From positions 1-64,000 of the forward strand of contig NZ_JAQFJG010000004.1 of NCBI RefSeq assembly GCF_030439915.1: a stretch of 64,000 bases of DNA, written 5' to 3'. Shown piece by piece: positions 5,417 to 12,767 of the stretch (within the stretch, counting starts at the first letter, position 1; each line of letters begins with the position of its first letter). Made by a program: the position numbers and the translations under genes. The notes under the pieces were generated by a model that saw only the letters and a program-made list of their open reading frames with translations, was not told where the DNA came from and ran no database searches. The stretch is from Streptococcus sp. SPS1. Its GTDB lineage: Bacteria; Bacillota; Bacilli; Lactobacillales; Streptococcaceae.

Positions 5417-6122
5417 GAACGAAATTTTTAATTTTTACGGACAGGAAGTCCGTACTTTGACAATTGATGACGAGCCTTGGTTCGTCGGGAAAGATGTGGC
5501 GGATATTCTGGGGTACCAAAATGGTAGTCGAGATATTAATCGTCACGTAGATGATGAAGACCGTCAAAACTACCAAAACGGTACTTTTGGAAATAGAGGT
5601 GTTACTGTTATCAACGAATCTGGTCTCTACTCTCTTATCTTATCCAGCAAGTTGCCTCAAGCAAAAGAGTTCAAGCGCTGGGTGACATCAGAGGTTTTAC
5701 CAGCTATTCGTAAGCAGGGCGGATTTATCCGCGAGGATTTGGACGAGGATGCCTTTATTGCTCTCTTTACTGGTCAGAAGAAATTGCGTGAGCAACAGGC
5801 GACCATGCTAGAAGATATTGACTACCTCAAGAGTGAGCAACCGATTCATCCAAGCTATGCTCAGTCGCTCCTGAAGAAGCGCAAGGCTAGGGTTGTGGCA
5901 TGCCTGGGTGGTATTGATAGCCCAGCTTATGCGGATAAGATTTTTGCTCAGTCGGTATTTAGACAAGCTGAGATTGATTTCAAAGATCATTTCAATATTA
6001 GTCGCTATGACCTGCTACCCAAGAAGCATGCGGATGCCGCTCTTGCTTACTGGATGACATGGGAGCCAAGCACTAATACTAAAATGAAGATTATGGAACT
6101 GAACGCTTTTAGTCAAGCGTAG
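5415..6122 (+). CDS. Phage antirepressor (BRO-N + ORF6C)
   Basis: The 235-aa protein has an N-terminal BRO domain (residues about 1-105, with WFVGKDVADILGY and NESGLYSLI). The C-terminal domain resembles ORF6C (ending in a YWMTWEPS segment). Antirepressors of this type counter CI-like repressors or modulate early transcription. AGAAAGGAA precedes the ATG. It is the first larger gene of the rightward early block after the switch. Confidence 0.9.
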   Translation: MNEIFNFYGQEVRTLTIDDEPWFVGKDVADILGYQNGSRDINRHVDDEDRQNYQNGTFGNRGVTVINESGLYSLILSSKLPQAKEFKRWVTSEVLPAIRKQGGFIREDLDEDAFIALFTGQKKLREQQATMLEDIDYLKSEQPIHPSYAQSLLKKRKARVVACLGGIDSPAYADKIFAQSVFRQAEIDFKDHFNISRYDLLPKKHADAALAYWMTWEPSTNTKMKIMELNAFSQA

Positions 6123-6130
6123 GGGTAGGC

Positions 6131-6274
6131 ATGGAAGATAAAATCATCGAACTTGCTGATTACTTCATCAGCGAATCCACAACGTACAGAGAAGCTAAAA
6201 TAGCGTGTGAGAAGCTATTAAAACAAGTCAGCCATGAGATAGAACTCAGGGCGATGGAAAGTAAGACAGTTTGA
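6131..6274 (+). CDS. Small helical phage protein (47 aa)
   Basis: The ATG at 6131 is 9 bases after the antirepressor stop, with AGGGGTAGG upstream. The product is short and largely helical, with no recognised family. Confidence 0.55.
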   Translation: MEDKIIELADYFISESTTYREAKIACEKLLKQVSHEIELRAMESKTV

Positions 6275-6345
6275 CAACAACGCAAAAAAGCACCTAACGA
6301 AGTCAGGCGCATACTTAAATAATTAAAGCCATTATATCACAAAAA

Positions 6346-6376
6346 TGCTTGCCCGCATAGTTGAGAGGATGTAGAA
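6346..6376 (+). repeat. Dispersed repeat copy 2 (TTGCCCGCATAGTTGA)
   Basis: This copy is the untranslated leader of the DUF771-like gene and ends 1 base before its ATG. The 19-base core is identical to 254-272. Confidence 0.7.
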
Positions 6377-6377
6377 A

Positions 6378-6668
6378 ATGGAAGGTATCACGTTACAATT
6401 ACGATTGGACGGCGAAAGTGCTGAATTGTTCACCAATCAATTATTGGCCTTTGCTGAAAAGCAGGTCAAGGAGCAGTTAGAGAATGATCGCATGCCAATC
6501 AATCAACAAGCTTTGATGAAGAAGTTTGGCTTCACTCATGGCTATATCAAAAAGTTAGAACGTAAAGGATTGAGATTTCGTAAGCAAGGAAAAGATATTA
6601 TGTATGATGTCAATGATGTTTATGAGATTTTGGAATTAGAGAAAGAAGTACGAAAATTAAGAGCGTAA
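6378..6668 (+). CDS. DUF771-like phage protein
   Basis: The 96-aa product resembles DUF771 proteins of streptococcal and lactococcal phages. It has an N-terminal strand-rich part, then a winged-helix-like region (QALMKKFGFTHGYIKKLERKGL) similar to excisionase folds, and a helical tail. It may bind DNA. Its leader is copy 2 of a dispersed repeat that also occurs at the left edge of the window. Confidence 0.7.
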   Translation: MEGITLQLRLDGESAELFTNQLLAFAEKQVKEQLENDRMPINQQALMKKFGFTHGYIKKLERKGLRFRKQGKDIMYDVNDVYEILELEKEVRKLRA

Positions 6669-6679
6669 GGAGAAATAAG

Positions 6680-6994
6680 ATGTTTGAACCACCGATTTTA
6701 GACCAGTTAATGGGTGTTGGAGCCTTGCTGATTGGATTTGCAGGGGCTTATCGTCATATCAAACTACAAGAGGAGCGTAATGAAAAAGAGAGACAAGAAG
6801 AGCAAGAATTTGCGTCTATGATTATTAAAGGCTATAACCATGCTTACGAACGTGGTAGAGAGGCAGAACGTCAAGAAATCCGCAAGAATATTCGTCGTCC
6901 GTTCAAGGGCTTCACCTACGACAATGAACCGCCTGTAGGCTTGCGTCCTGAACCATTAGCATTGCCAGAACCTAAAATGCACATCTTGAAGTGA
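6680..6994 (+). CDS. Phage membrane-anchored small protein (104 aa)
   Basis: A hydrophobic segment at about residues 8-24 is followed by a long charged helix rich in Glu and Arg, then a proline-rich end. It is probably anchored at the membrane by its N-terminus. AAGGAG precedes the ATG. The family is not recognised. Confidence 0.65.
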   Translation: MFEPPILDQLMGVGALLIGFAGAYRHIKLQEERNEKERQEEQEFASMIIKGYNHAYERGREAERQEIRKNIRRPFKGFTYDNEPPVGLRPEPLALPEPKMHILK

Positions 6995-7006
6995 GGAGGT
7001 CAGGAA

Positions 7007-7348
7007 ATGGAAAGATTGATTCAATGGCTGGATGATCAGATTATGTATATTAAAGAAGCGATAGAAAGGGGATCAGCTACAAGACATGCTATTACGATTT
7101 GGGAATATGATCATAAAAATCTATTACTAGTCAAAGAATACATAACTGACTATGAAAAATTAACCAAGGACTATGAAAAAATTGTTAAGGACTTTGAAAA
7201 ACTAACAAAAGACTATCATGATGTGATCTCTCAAAATCGTCTGCTCAAGCTTGAAAAACTAGAGTTAGAAGGTAGGCACATCTATGAGGATATGCGGATG
7301 AAGTACCGCGCTAACCGTAGGAAATGGGGTGTGAAATTATGGCGTTAA
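7007..7348 (+). CDS. Coiled-coil phage protein (113 aa)
   Basis: The central part carries imperfect seven-residue repeats (YEKLTKD, YEKIVKD, FEKLTKD), a clear coiled coil. GAGGAGG precedes the ATG. It overlaps the start of the replication gene by 10 bp, suggesting coupled translation. Its exact role is unknown. Confidence 0.7.
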   Translation: MERLIQWLDDQIMYIKEAIERGSATRHAITIWEYDHKNLLLVKEYITDYEKLTKDYEKIVKDFEKLTKDYHDVISQNRLLKLEKLELEGRHIYEDMRMKYRANRRKWGVKLWR

Positions 7349-8223
7349 AAAACAAGCGGTATTTCTGGATCCAGCTTGCTCAGGACTTCTTTAAGTCAAA
7401 GGAGATGAAACTACTTCGCAAGATTGCTGGCGGAGATACACATACCATCATTTATCTCAAAATGATGTTAATTAGCTTGGAAGACGGAGGGCATATTTAC
7501 TATGATGGACTTGCAGACAATCTAGCCGAAGAAATCGCTCTTGTCATTGACGAAAATGTTGAAGATATTAAAATTACATTGATTTTTTTAGAAAGCAAAG
7601 GATTGTTGACTAGAAAAAATGACAGGGACTATTTCTTAGAGCAAGTTCCTGAGATGGTAGGTAGTGAAACAGCAACTGCCAGAAGGGTTCGCAAGTTTCG
7701 AGAGAACAAACAGGCGTTACAATGTAACACCGATGAAACAAAGTGTAACGGAGATATAGATATAGATAAAGAGATAGATATAGAGATAGAGAAAGATATA
7801 GATAAAGATAAAAATAAAAATCCAGTCGAGCTCATCGTGGAAGAATATCAATCTCGTATTGCTCCGTTAGATGGAACTCAATTTGAAATCTTGAAAGAGT
7901 TCATCATTTTGGATGGAATGGAAGCGAAAGTTGTTCTGAAAGCAATTGGTTTTGCTGCTGACAATGGTAAACGGAATTTTAGTTATATTAAAGCAATTTT
8001 GACGAATTGGAAAAAAGACGGGGTCTTGACGATTGCAGCAGTCGATGAACGTGAGCGAGCCTACAAAGAAAGTAAAATCAAGGGTCAGTCAGAGAATCAA
8101 AAATCAAATGTTCCTGAATGGTCTCAACCTAACTATGTGAATACCACGAGCGAGGAGGACAAGGAAGAGCTTGAAAAACGGAAACGTGAATTACTTGAAA
8201 GGCTTGAGAATAGAGGTGGCTGA
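7339..8223 (+). CDS. Phage replisome organizer (DnaD-like)
   Basis: This 294-aa replication initiator has an N-terminal phage_rep_org_N winged-helix domain (residues about 1-110, beginning KNKRYFWIQLAQDFFKSKEMK). A charged linker follows, then a DnaD/DnaB_2-like C-terminal domain (about 155-240). Proteins of this kind bind the phage origin and load the host helicase. The linker is encoded by an AT-rich iterated GATATAGATA-type repeat (7751-7820) that may itself be the origin. No DnaC-like loader follows, so the host loader is probably used. The ATG at 7339 is preferred over 7324. Confidence 0.85.
   Translation: MALKNKRYFWIQLAQDFFKSKEMKLLRKIAGGDTHTIIYLKMMLISLEDGGHIYYDGLADNLAEEIALVIDENVEDIKITLIFLESKGLLTRKNDRDYFLEQVPEMVGSETATARRVRKFRENKQALQCNTDETKCNGDIDIDKEIDIEIEKDIDKDKNKNPVELIVEEYQSRIAPLDGTQFEILKEFIILDGMEAKVVLKAIGFAADNGKRNFSYIKAILTNWKKDGVLTIAAVDERERAYKESKIKGQSENQKSNVPEWSQPNYVNTTSEEDKEELEKRKRELLERLENRGG
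7751..7820. repeat. AT-rich iterated repeat, candidate phage origin
   Basis: About 70 bp are built from GATATA/GATAAA/GAGATA units and encode the D/I/E/K-rich linker of the replisome organizer. In related phages the origin often lies inside this gene. Origin function here is inference. Confidence 0.45.
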
Positions 8224-8417
8224 TGTTTATTTTAAGACATGGGACAAGAGAGGATAAGCCGTTTCTGAGGTCCGTGGTTATCGGAGTGACTGGATTGGAC
8301 ATTTCATGTTCTGAGGAGAAGAAAGCCATGCGGTTTGTTTCTCGGGCGGCTGCCGTACAGGTTGGAAAGGCTTTGAGGGGTTCCTTTGGGAACTTTTACC
8401 CTGTTGAGCTGGAGTGA
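8223..8417 (+). CDS. Small conserved phage protein (64 aa)
   Basis: It starts within the stop of the replisome gene (TGATG overlap), so translation is probably coupled. The product is short and basic. I recognise no domain. Confidence 0.65.
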   Translation: MFILRHGTREDKPFLRSVVIGVTGLDISCSEEKKAMRFVSRAAAVQVGKALRGSFGNFYPVELE

Positions 8418-8644
8418 TGTTAAATCTCTACTTCGTCTACAACGGGCACTGCAAGTTTTACCTTGGGACGTTTGACAATGTGGATGAACTTATCGAACAG
8501 ATGAAAGATCATCAGTGGGCTTTCTCAGGTATTACCAGACCAAAATTCAAGAAACACATCGGAAAAGACGATGTACGTTTTGATTATGGTGCGGTAGATT
8601 GCTATTACTTAGCAACAAAATCAACGTGCCGCGAACCACGTTAA
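8417..8644 (+). CDS. Small phage protein (75 aa)
   Basis: The ATG at 8417 overlaps the preceding TGA. The N-terminal half looks strand-rich (LNLYFVYNGHCKFYLGTF). The family is unknown. It is the last gene before the hairpin-rich gap at 8645-8767. Confidence 0.65.
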   Translation: MLNLYFVYNGHCKFYLGTFDNVDELIEQMKDHQWAFSGITRPKFKKHIGKDDVRFDYGAVDCYYLATKSTCREPR

Positions 8645-8648
8645 AAGC

Positions 8649-8743
8649 GAGCTAGAATATACGTCAGACTTGGACGAATGACGTATAAAGAATTTGCTAG
8701 CTCTTGTGTCTTTGAGCCATGAGGGGCAAGAGCTGGATTTTTT
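8649..8743 (+). promoter_or_regulatory. Candidate attenuator (two exclusive hairpins)
   Basis: GAGCTAG (8649-8655) can pair with CTAGCTC (8697-8703), reinforced by ATACGTCA/TGACGTAT (8659-8666, 8679-8686). AGCTCTTG (8699-8706) can instead pair with CAAGAGCT (8727-8734), followed by six T: an intrinsic terminator. The two stems share AGCTC (8699-8703), so only one can form at a time. Confidence 0.55.
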
Positions 8744-8767
8744 AAAAACAAGTTGGAGGAAGCGAAG

Positions 8768-9295
8768 ATGAATAAGCAGGAATTGATTGATTATTGTAAC
8801 GTCTTAAAAGAAAGTAAAGGTAGATTTATCAATTGTATTGATGTAGACAGAATCATCAATACAATCAAACAACTAGACGAACCCAAACAGGTCAAAGTTA
8901 AGCCGTTTGTGGCGGATTGGTATGAAGAGAATAAGGATGATTTTGAAACAAGTTTGTTTCAATGTATCTATGAGCTTTTTAAAAAGCGTAATGATAGCGA
9001 GCTAAATGAATTTGAAAATTGGGTAATTGATGAAAATACCAAACCATTTAAAACCCTCGTCAACATGCACCAATTTGGCTACGAGGTCGAGAAAGAGAAG
9101 CGGTATCTTGTGAAGATGAAAGGTATGTCCGAAGAGAATACATATTTGACATTTAGATTTGGCCATACGTGGATGCTAAGCAATTTCGAAGAGTGCAAAG
9201 AATTTCGCTTGCACCACACCCGCAAACAACTCGAAGAAGCTGGCCTCGGCTGGGTATTTGATTGCCCAGGGATTGAGATTGAGGAGGTTGAGTGA
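8768..9295 (+). CDS. DUF1642 phage protein
   Basis: The 175-aa product matches the DUF1642 family common in streptococcal and lactococcal phages: an N-terminal helical part, the KPFVADWYEENK segment, and a C-terminal GYEVEKEKRYLVKM strand followed by conserved LEEAGLGWVF. Its function is unknown. The ATG at 8768 follows TTGGAGGAAG. It is downstream of the candidate attenuator. Confidence 0.85.
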   Translation: MNKQELIDYCNVLKESKGRFINCIDVDRIINTIKQLDEPKQVKVKPFVADWYEENKDDFETSLFQCIYELFKKRNDSELNEFENWVIDENTKPFKTLVNMHQFGYEVEKEKRYLVKMKGMSEENTYLTFRFGHTWMLSNFEECKEFRLHHTRKQLEEAGLGWVFDCPGIEIEEVE

Positions 9296-9633
9296 TGAGT
9301 TATGATTTGGAAATCTTAGGAAAAATAGAAAACGGACAATATATTTGTATCGATGAACCTAGATATAGTTCTCCAACTTACAATCTTGGAAAAATGTTTA
9401 GGGTGGCTATGGATTGGGATTTCGACCAAGGCACAATTTACAATATCGCTGATGTTTTAGATAACATTCAACGTGGTATCTCTGAATTAGAACGGTACCC
9501 TGAAAAGTATGTGCAGTATGAACCTAAAAATAGATGGGGAACAGCCAGCGATGCATTGGAGGTTTTAAAGTCATTGAAAGAGTGTATTTTAGAACAAGAT
9601 ATTGACGCTAAGTATTTATATGTGAGGTGGTAA
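9295..9633 (+). CDS. Conserved phage protein (112 aa)
   Basis: The ATG overlaps the stop of the DUF1642 gene (TGATG). The acidic protein is of the small early phage type (residues such as YNLGKMFRVAMDWDFDQG look conserved in siphophages). I cannot name a domain. Confidence 0.65.
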   Translation: MSYDLEILGKIENGQYICIDEPRYSSPTYNLGKMFRVAMDWDFDQGTIYNIADVLDNIQRGISELERYPEKYVQYEPKNRWGTASDALEVLKSLKECILEQDIDAKYLYVRW

Positions 9634-9634
9634 A

Positions 9635-9784
9635 TTGAAACGACCAAACAGATACCCGTACACTAAAAACCAATGGGTTGAAGAAACCGTTGATCACTAT
9701 ACATATAAAAGCGATATTTGCTATACAAGTCACATTTTAGAAAATAGACTTACTGGAGAAATTAAGAGCAAGGAGGTGTGGTGA
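9635..9784 (+). CDS. Small phage protein, TTG start (49 aa)
   Basis: TTG at 9635 follows GTGAGGTGG and begins MKRPNRYPYTK, a type of N-terminus seen in small proteins of pneumococcal phages. It ends at 9784 in a TGATG overlap with the next (broken) gene. Confidence 0.6.
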   Translation: MKRPNRYPYTKNQWVEETVDHYTYKSDICYTSHILENRLTGEIKSKEVW

Positions 9785-9977
9785 TGCAAAGATACAAGCA
9801 ACGATTACACAAGATCTACATGACCATGTCGAAGCCGTAAAAGAATATGGTGGTTATAGAAGCATATCAGAAGTGGTCAATAAAGCACTTGAAAAGTTAG
9901 TAAATGAACATACCGACAATGAAATATATAAATATTATTTGCAAAAAGTAAGAGATGGAAGAGAGGTCACAGATTGA
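9784..9977 (+). pseudogene. Frameshifted ribbon-helix-helix-like gene
   Basis: After GGAGGTG and ATG at 9784 the frame stops after 18 codons. One base shifted, the sequence from 9792 encodes 61 residues (IQATITQDLHDHVEAVKEYGG, then SISEVVNKALEKLV) with no start codon, ending at 9977. This looks like a ribbon-helix-helix regulator. A single G missing after the ATG would explain it. It could be a real mutation or a sequence error. Confidence 0.5.
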
Positions 9978-10234
9978 AACGATTCATAGCTATCTGGATT
10001 CTTCTATCTGCTGGACTAAACATCTGGCAGATGGACAGGATTGCAGAACTAGAAAAGAAAAAGCCGATGGTTATCTACAAGGCTGATAATGCAGGCGCTG
10101 AGATATTCGGTAAAGTCGTCGAGAAAGGACGACATGGAAAGCTATACACGCTAACGATACGTGATTACGGTGTGTTCGTGGTTACGAAGGAAGTGTATGA
10201 TAAAGTGAAAGTTGGGAATGAGGTAAGAATATGA
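9974..10234 (+). CDS. DUF1372-like phage membrane protein
   Basis: The 86-aa product has one N-terminal membrane segment or uncleaved signal (FIAIWILLSAGLNIW) followed by a short strand-rich domain (GKLYTLTIRDYGVFVVTKE), like DUF1372 proteins of streptococcal phages. It starts with TTG overlapping the stop of the previous frame. Its function is unknown. Confidence 0.75.
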   Translation: MKRFIAIWILLSAGLNIWQMDRIAELEKKKPMVIYKADNAGAEIFGKVVEKGRHGKLYTLTIRDYGVFVVTKEVYDKVKVGNEVRI

Positions 10235-10632
10235 ATTATAAAGTGACAGTCGATGGCAAGGAAATCGAATACGGTGCATTGGTTGAAAAATCGCGTTTTT
10301 CAGAAAAAGAATGGTCTGCTATTTATGCGGAAATCGTAAAACAAAATCAGCCAGAAGTTTTTGAAAGCAAGAAAGCAGATACTGACTACATAGATGTATT
10401 TGGTGCTCTAATTGCTCTTGAAGAGCGATATGAAGCATTGCTTGAGCTATTACCTCAAGATCAGTTCTCTTACGCTGGCACACATCCAAAATGGGTAGCT
10501 GATGCAGTGGCAGAGAACACGCTGAATAAAGAGGACACAATGCTAGATGTGTCGGATTTGATTGGACGATGTGAAACTCTGGAAGAATTGAAGAACGAAC
10601 TGACAGAGTATTTTGATTTAGAAGAATTGTAG
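10231..10632 (+). CDS. Hypothetical acidic phage protein (133 aa)
   Basis: The ATG at 10231 overlaps the upstream stop by 4 bases. The product is acidic and mainly helical, with no recognised domain. Confidence 0.65.
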   Translation: MNYKVTVDGKEIEYGALVEKSRFSEKEWSAIYAEIVKQNQPEVFESKKADTDYIDVFGALIALEERYEALLELLPQDQFSYAGTHPKWVADAVAENTLNKEDTMLDVSDLIGRCETLEELKNELTEYFDLEEL

Positions 10633-10640
10633 GAGTTATC

Positions 10641-11132
10641 ATGAACACACTAGAAAATGTAAAACAATGGTTTATTGACCGTGATTTAGAAAACGGTGGA
10701 CGGTTAGACAAGCAGTCACTTAAACTTAGCGAAGAGTTCGGTGAACTATGTTCAGGCTATCTTAAGAAGAACGAGCAACTGACCAAGGATAGTATCGGAG
10801 ATTGCGCAGTCGTGATTGTCGGTTTGGGATTGTTGAGCAAAGTGGATGTGGATAGTATTTTTGAAGAGTCGAAGAATGTTAGAAAGAACGATATTATGAC
10901 ATCATTCGCGTACGCAAATACATGTATTAGCAACATTCAAACAGAACAACATCTGAAACTTATGACCTTACGTATAAAATCATTGACTCTATTGATTGGT
11001 CATCTAAAATCAATCAGTAAATCGCTAGGTTATAGCTTCGATGAATGTTTTGAGTTAGCATACCAAGAAATCAAAGACCGCAAGGGTAAATGGATAGATG
11101 GTTCGTTCGTCAAAGAGGAGGATTTGGTATGA
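10641..11132 (+). CDS. MazG-like NTP pyrophosphohydrolase family protein
   Basis: The 163-aa helical protein shows the all-alpha NTP-PPase pattern: KLSEEFGELCSGYLK (EExxE metal site, about residues 29-43) and a second acidic helix DSIGDCAVVI (about 54-63). Such phage enzymes hydrolyse nucleotides or modulate (p)ppGpp/nucleotide pools. AGGAGTT precedes the ATG. It sits in the short-gene early block. Confidence 0.75.
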   Translation: MNTLENVKQWFIDRDLENGGRLDKQSLKLSEEFGELCSGYLKKNEQLTKDSIGDCAVVIVGLGLLSKVDVDSIFEESKNVRKNDIMTSFAYANTCISNIQTEQHLKLMTLRIKSLTLLIGHLKSISKSLGYSFDECFELAYQEIKDRKGKWIDGSFVKEEDLV

Positions 11133-11302
11133 TACCGAAATTTAGGCTGTGGAATAGAATTACATCACAATTACATCTTGTTGATGGATTATACTTCGAT
11201 GATAAAGAAGCTGAATATGTAGATGATGATAACGTACTAAGATTTATTGGCTTTAAAAACATCGAACTCATGCAATCAACAGAGATGGTACAGGTACAAT
11301 AA
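11129..11302 (+). CDS. Short YopX-like phage protein (57 aa)
   Basis: The N-terminus (MIPKFRLWNRITSQLHLVDG) resembles YopX proteins (usual opening: basic, PKFRAW). At 57 aa it is shorter than the usual 120-140 aa, so it may be a truncated form. The ATG overlaps the preceding stop (ATGA). Confidence 0.5.
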   Translation: MIPKFRLWNRITSQLHLVDGLYFDDKEAEYVDDDNVLRFIGFKNIELMQSTEMVQVQ

Positions 11303-11348
11303 CACTAGTTTTTGATGGGAAAATAATTTAAAAAAAGGAGTAAAAACA

Positions 11349-12212
11349 ATGTTTACACGATACAATCATGAAACAGGAAAAACGACACTCACAAAACTTG
11401 CTAAGGGCGGTATCATTACAGTTGCAGCTGTTGCTTCACTTGGTATTTTTCGTCTCACGGCCGTGAAGCTTATCCCGGCTAATACAGTTGGAGTTAAGGT
11501 TAGCGCAATTGGAGGTGTGCAAGAAAATACCATGCAAACAGGATATCATCTAAAAATGCCATTTATTGACAAAGTCTACACCTTATCTACATCTGTTCAA
11601 ACAAAAACAATGGAGAAAATCACGACTCAGACAAAAGACGGTCAATGGTTGAATACAAATATTGATGTGAAATATCGTATCAATAAGGAGAAAGCTATGA
11701 CGGTATTCTCTAACTACACTACCTTGGAAACAGTAAATGATAGTGTAGTATCTCCAGCAGTTCAACGTGCTATAGAATCGGTAACAGGTAATTATGATAT
11801 CTATGATGTGCTGGGTGACAAGCGTAATGAAGTTTATGAAGCGATTGATAAGGCTCTCAAAGAAAAATTTGAGTCTTACGATTTGGAGTTTGTATCATTT
11901 ACCATCACAGACCAAGATGCAGGAGACGAGATTGAAGCAGCAATCAAAAATGAATCTGTAAAACAAAAAGAAATTGATACTGCTAAACAGGAACAGGAAA
12001 AAGCTAAAGTTGAAGCCGATACCAAGAAAGTTCAAGCTCAAGCTGAAGCAGACGCAGGCATCATCAAAGCAGAAGGTGAAGCCAAGGCCAACAAAGCTAA
12101 GTCAGATTCAATCACAGATAATCTTATCCGGATGAAAGAAGCAGAAGCCAGAGAGAAGCATGGCTGGGTCACTGTTAACGGTGCAGGTAGTGTGATCACG
12201 AATCATGAGTAA
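11349..12212 (+). CDS. SPFH/prohibitin-like membrane protein
   Basis: The 287-aa protein has an N-terminal membrane anchor (about residues 19-37), a band-7/SPFH domain (about 40-200, starting KLIPANTVGVKV), then a long Ala/Glu/Lys-rich coiled coil (about 205-265). Family members form membrane rings and regulate FtsH-type proteases (HflK/HflC, prohibitins). A prophage copy could alter the host membrane, FtsH activity or superinfection; that is inference. AAAGGAG precedes the ATG. Confidence 0.85.
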   Translation: MFTRYNHETGKTTLTKLAKGGIITVAAVASLGIFRLTAVKLIPANTVGVKVSAIGGVQENTMQTGYHLKMPFIDKVYTLSTSVQTKTMEKITTQTKDGQWLNTNIDVKYRINKEKAMTVFSNYTTLETVNDSVVSPAVQRAIESVTGNYDIYDVLGDKRNEVYEAIDKALKEKFESYDLEFVSFTITDQDAGDEIEAAIKNESVKQKEIDTAKQEQEKAKVEADTKKVQAQAEADAGIIKAEGEAKANKAKSDSITDNLIRMKEAEAREKHGWVTVNGAGSVITNHE

Positions 12213-12257
12213 AAATTATCAATTTGGTAAAAATAAAAACATGTCAGGAGGTAAGAT

Positions 12258-12683
12258 TTGGCAATAGACATCAAAAAAAGATTGAAGGCTTTGCCTTATA
12301 TCGATATCAAAGCTAAGTCAAAGCACCAAGAAATCATCAGTTTGAAGTCAGGTATTTTACGAGGGCAGCAGTTCGACAGCATGCCAAAATCAAAAAGTAA
12401 TAAGAATCAAACTGAAGAATTGAATGTGTTGATTATTGACAAGTCAGAACAGCTATATAAAGAAATCAAACAAATGTACCACGAACGTGACGAACTCGTT
12501 CAAGCGATTGAGTCGCTCGATGATCCAGTGGAAAACATCGTGATGCGATTATTGTACATTGACGGATTATCTTGGAAAGAAGTTCAAATAAAACTAAATT
12601 GTAGCCCTGCCACCATCCAACGAGCAAAATATAAAGCGTTACTAAAATTATCTAAAATGTATGATAAGAATGATAGCAAATGA
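12258..12683 (+). CDS. ArpU/DUF1492-type late transcription regulator
   Basis: The 141-aa protein has an N-terminal helical region and a C-terminal sigma-70 region-4-like helix-turn-helix (LRLLYIDGLSWKEVQIKLNCS-type spacing, about residues 95-130). Proteins of this kind precede packaging genes in many Firmicutes phages and are thought to switch on late transcription. It starts with TTG at 12258 after CAGGAGGT. A terminator follows at 12719-12744. Confidence 0.8.
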   Translation: MAIDIKKRLKALPYIDIKAKSKHQEIISLKSGILRGQQFDSMPKSKSNKNQTEELNVLIIDKSEQLYKEIKQMYHERDELVQAIESLDDPVENIVMRLLYIDGLSWKEVQIKLNCSPATIQRAKYKALLKLSKMYDKNDSK

Positions 12684-12718
12684 TAATTTTAATGTGGTAA
12701 ATTAGTATCATGAAGAAT

Positions 12719-12744
12719 AGCAGAGAAAAACCTCTGCTTTTTTT
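12719..12744 (+). terminator. Intrinsic terminator after ArpU-like gene
   Basis: AGCAGAG pairs with CTCTGCT (12719-12725, 12732-12738), followed by seven T. It marks the probable end of the early/middle transcripts. Confidence 0.85.
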
Positions 12745-12767
12745 GCATTAAAAGGAGGTGAGGATAT

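Noticed and set aside
7751-7820. CRISPR-like or satellite repeat array
   Set aside because: The units are short and continuous with no spacers, and they lie in frame within a coding sequence.
7629-7835. Leftward Ser/Ile-rich frame
   Set aside because: It is the complement of the iterated linker repeat in the replisome gene.
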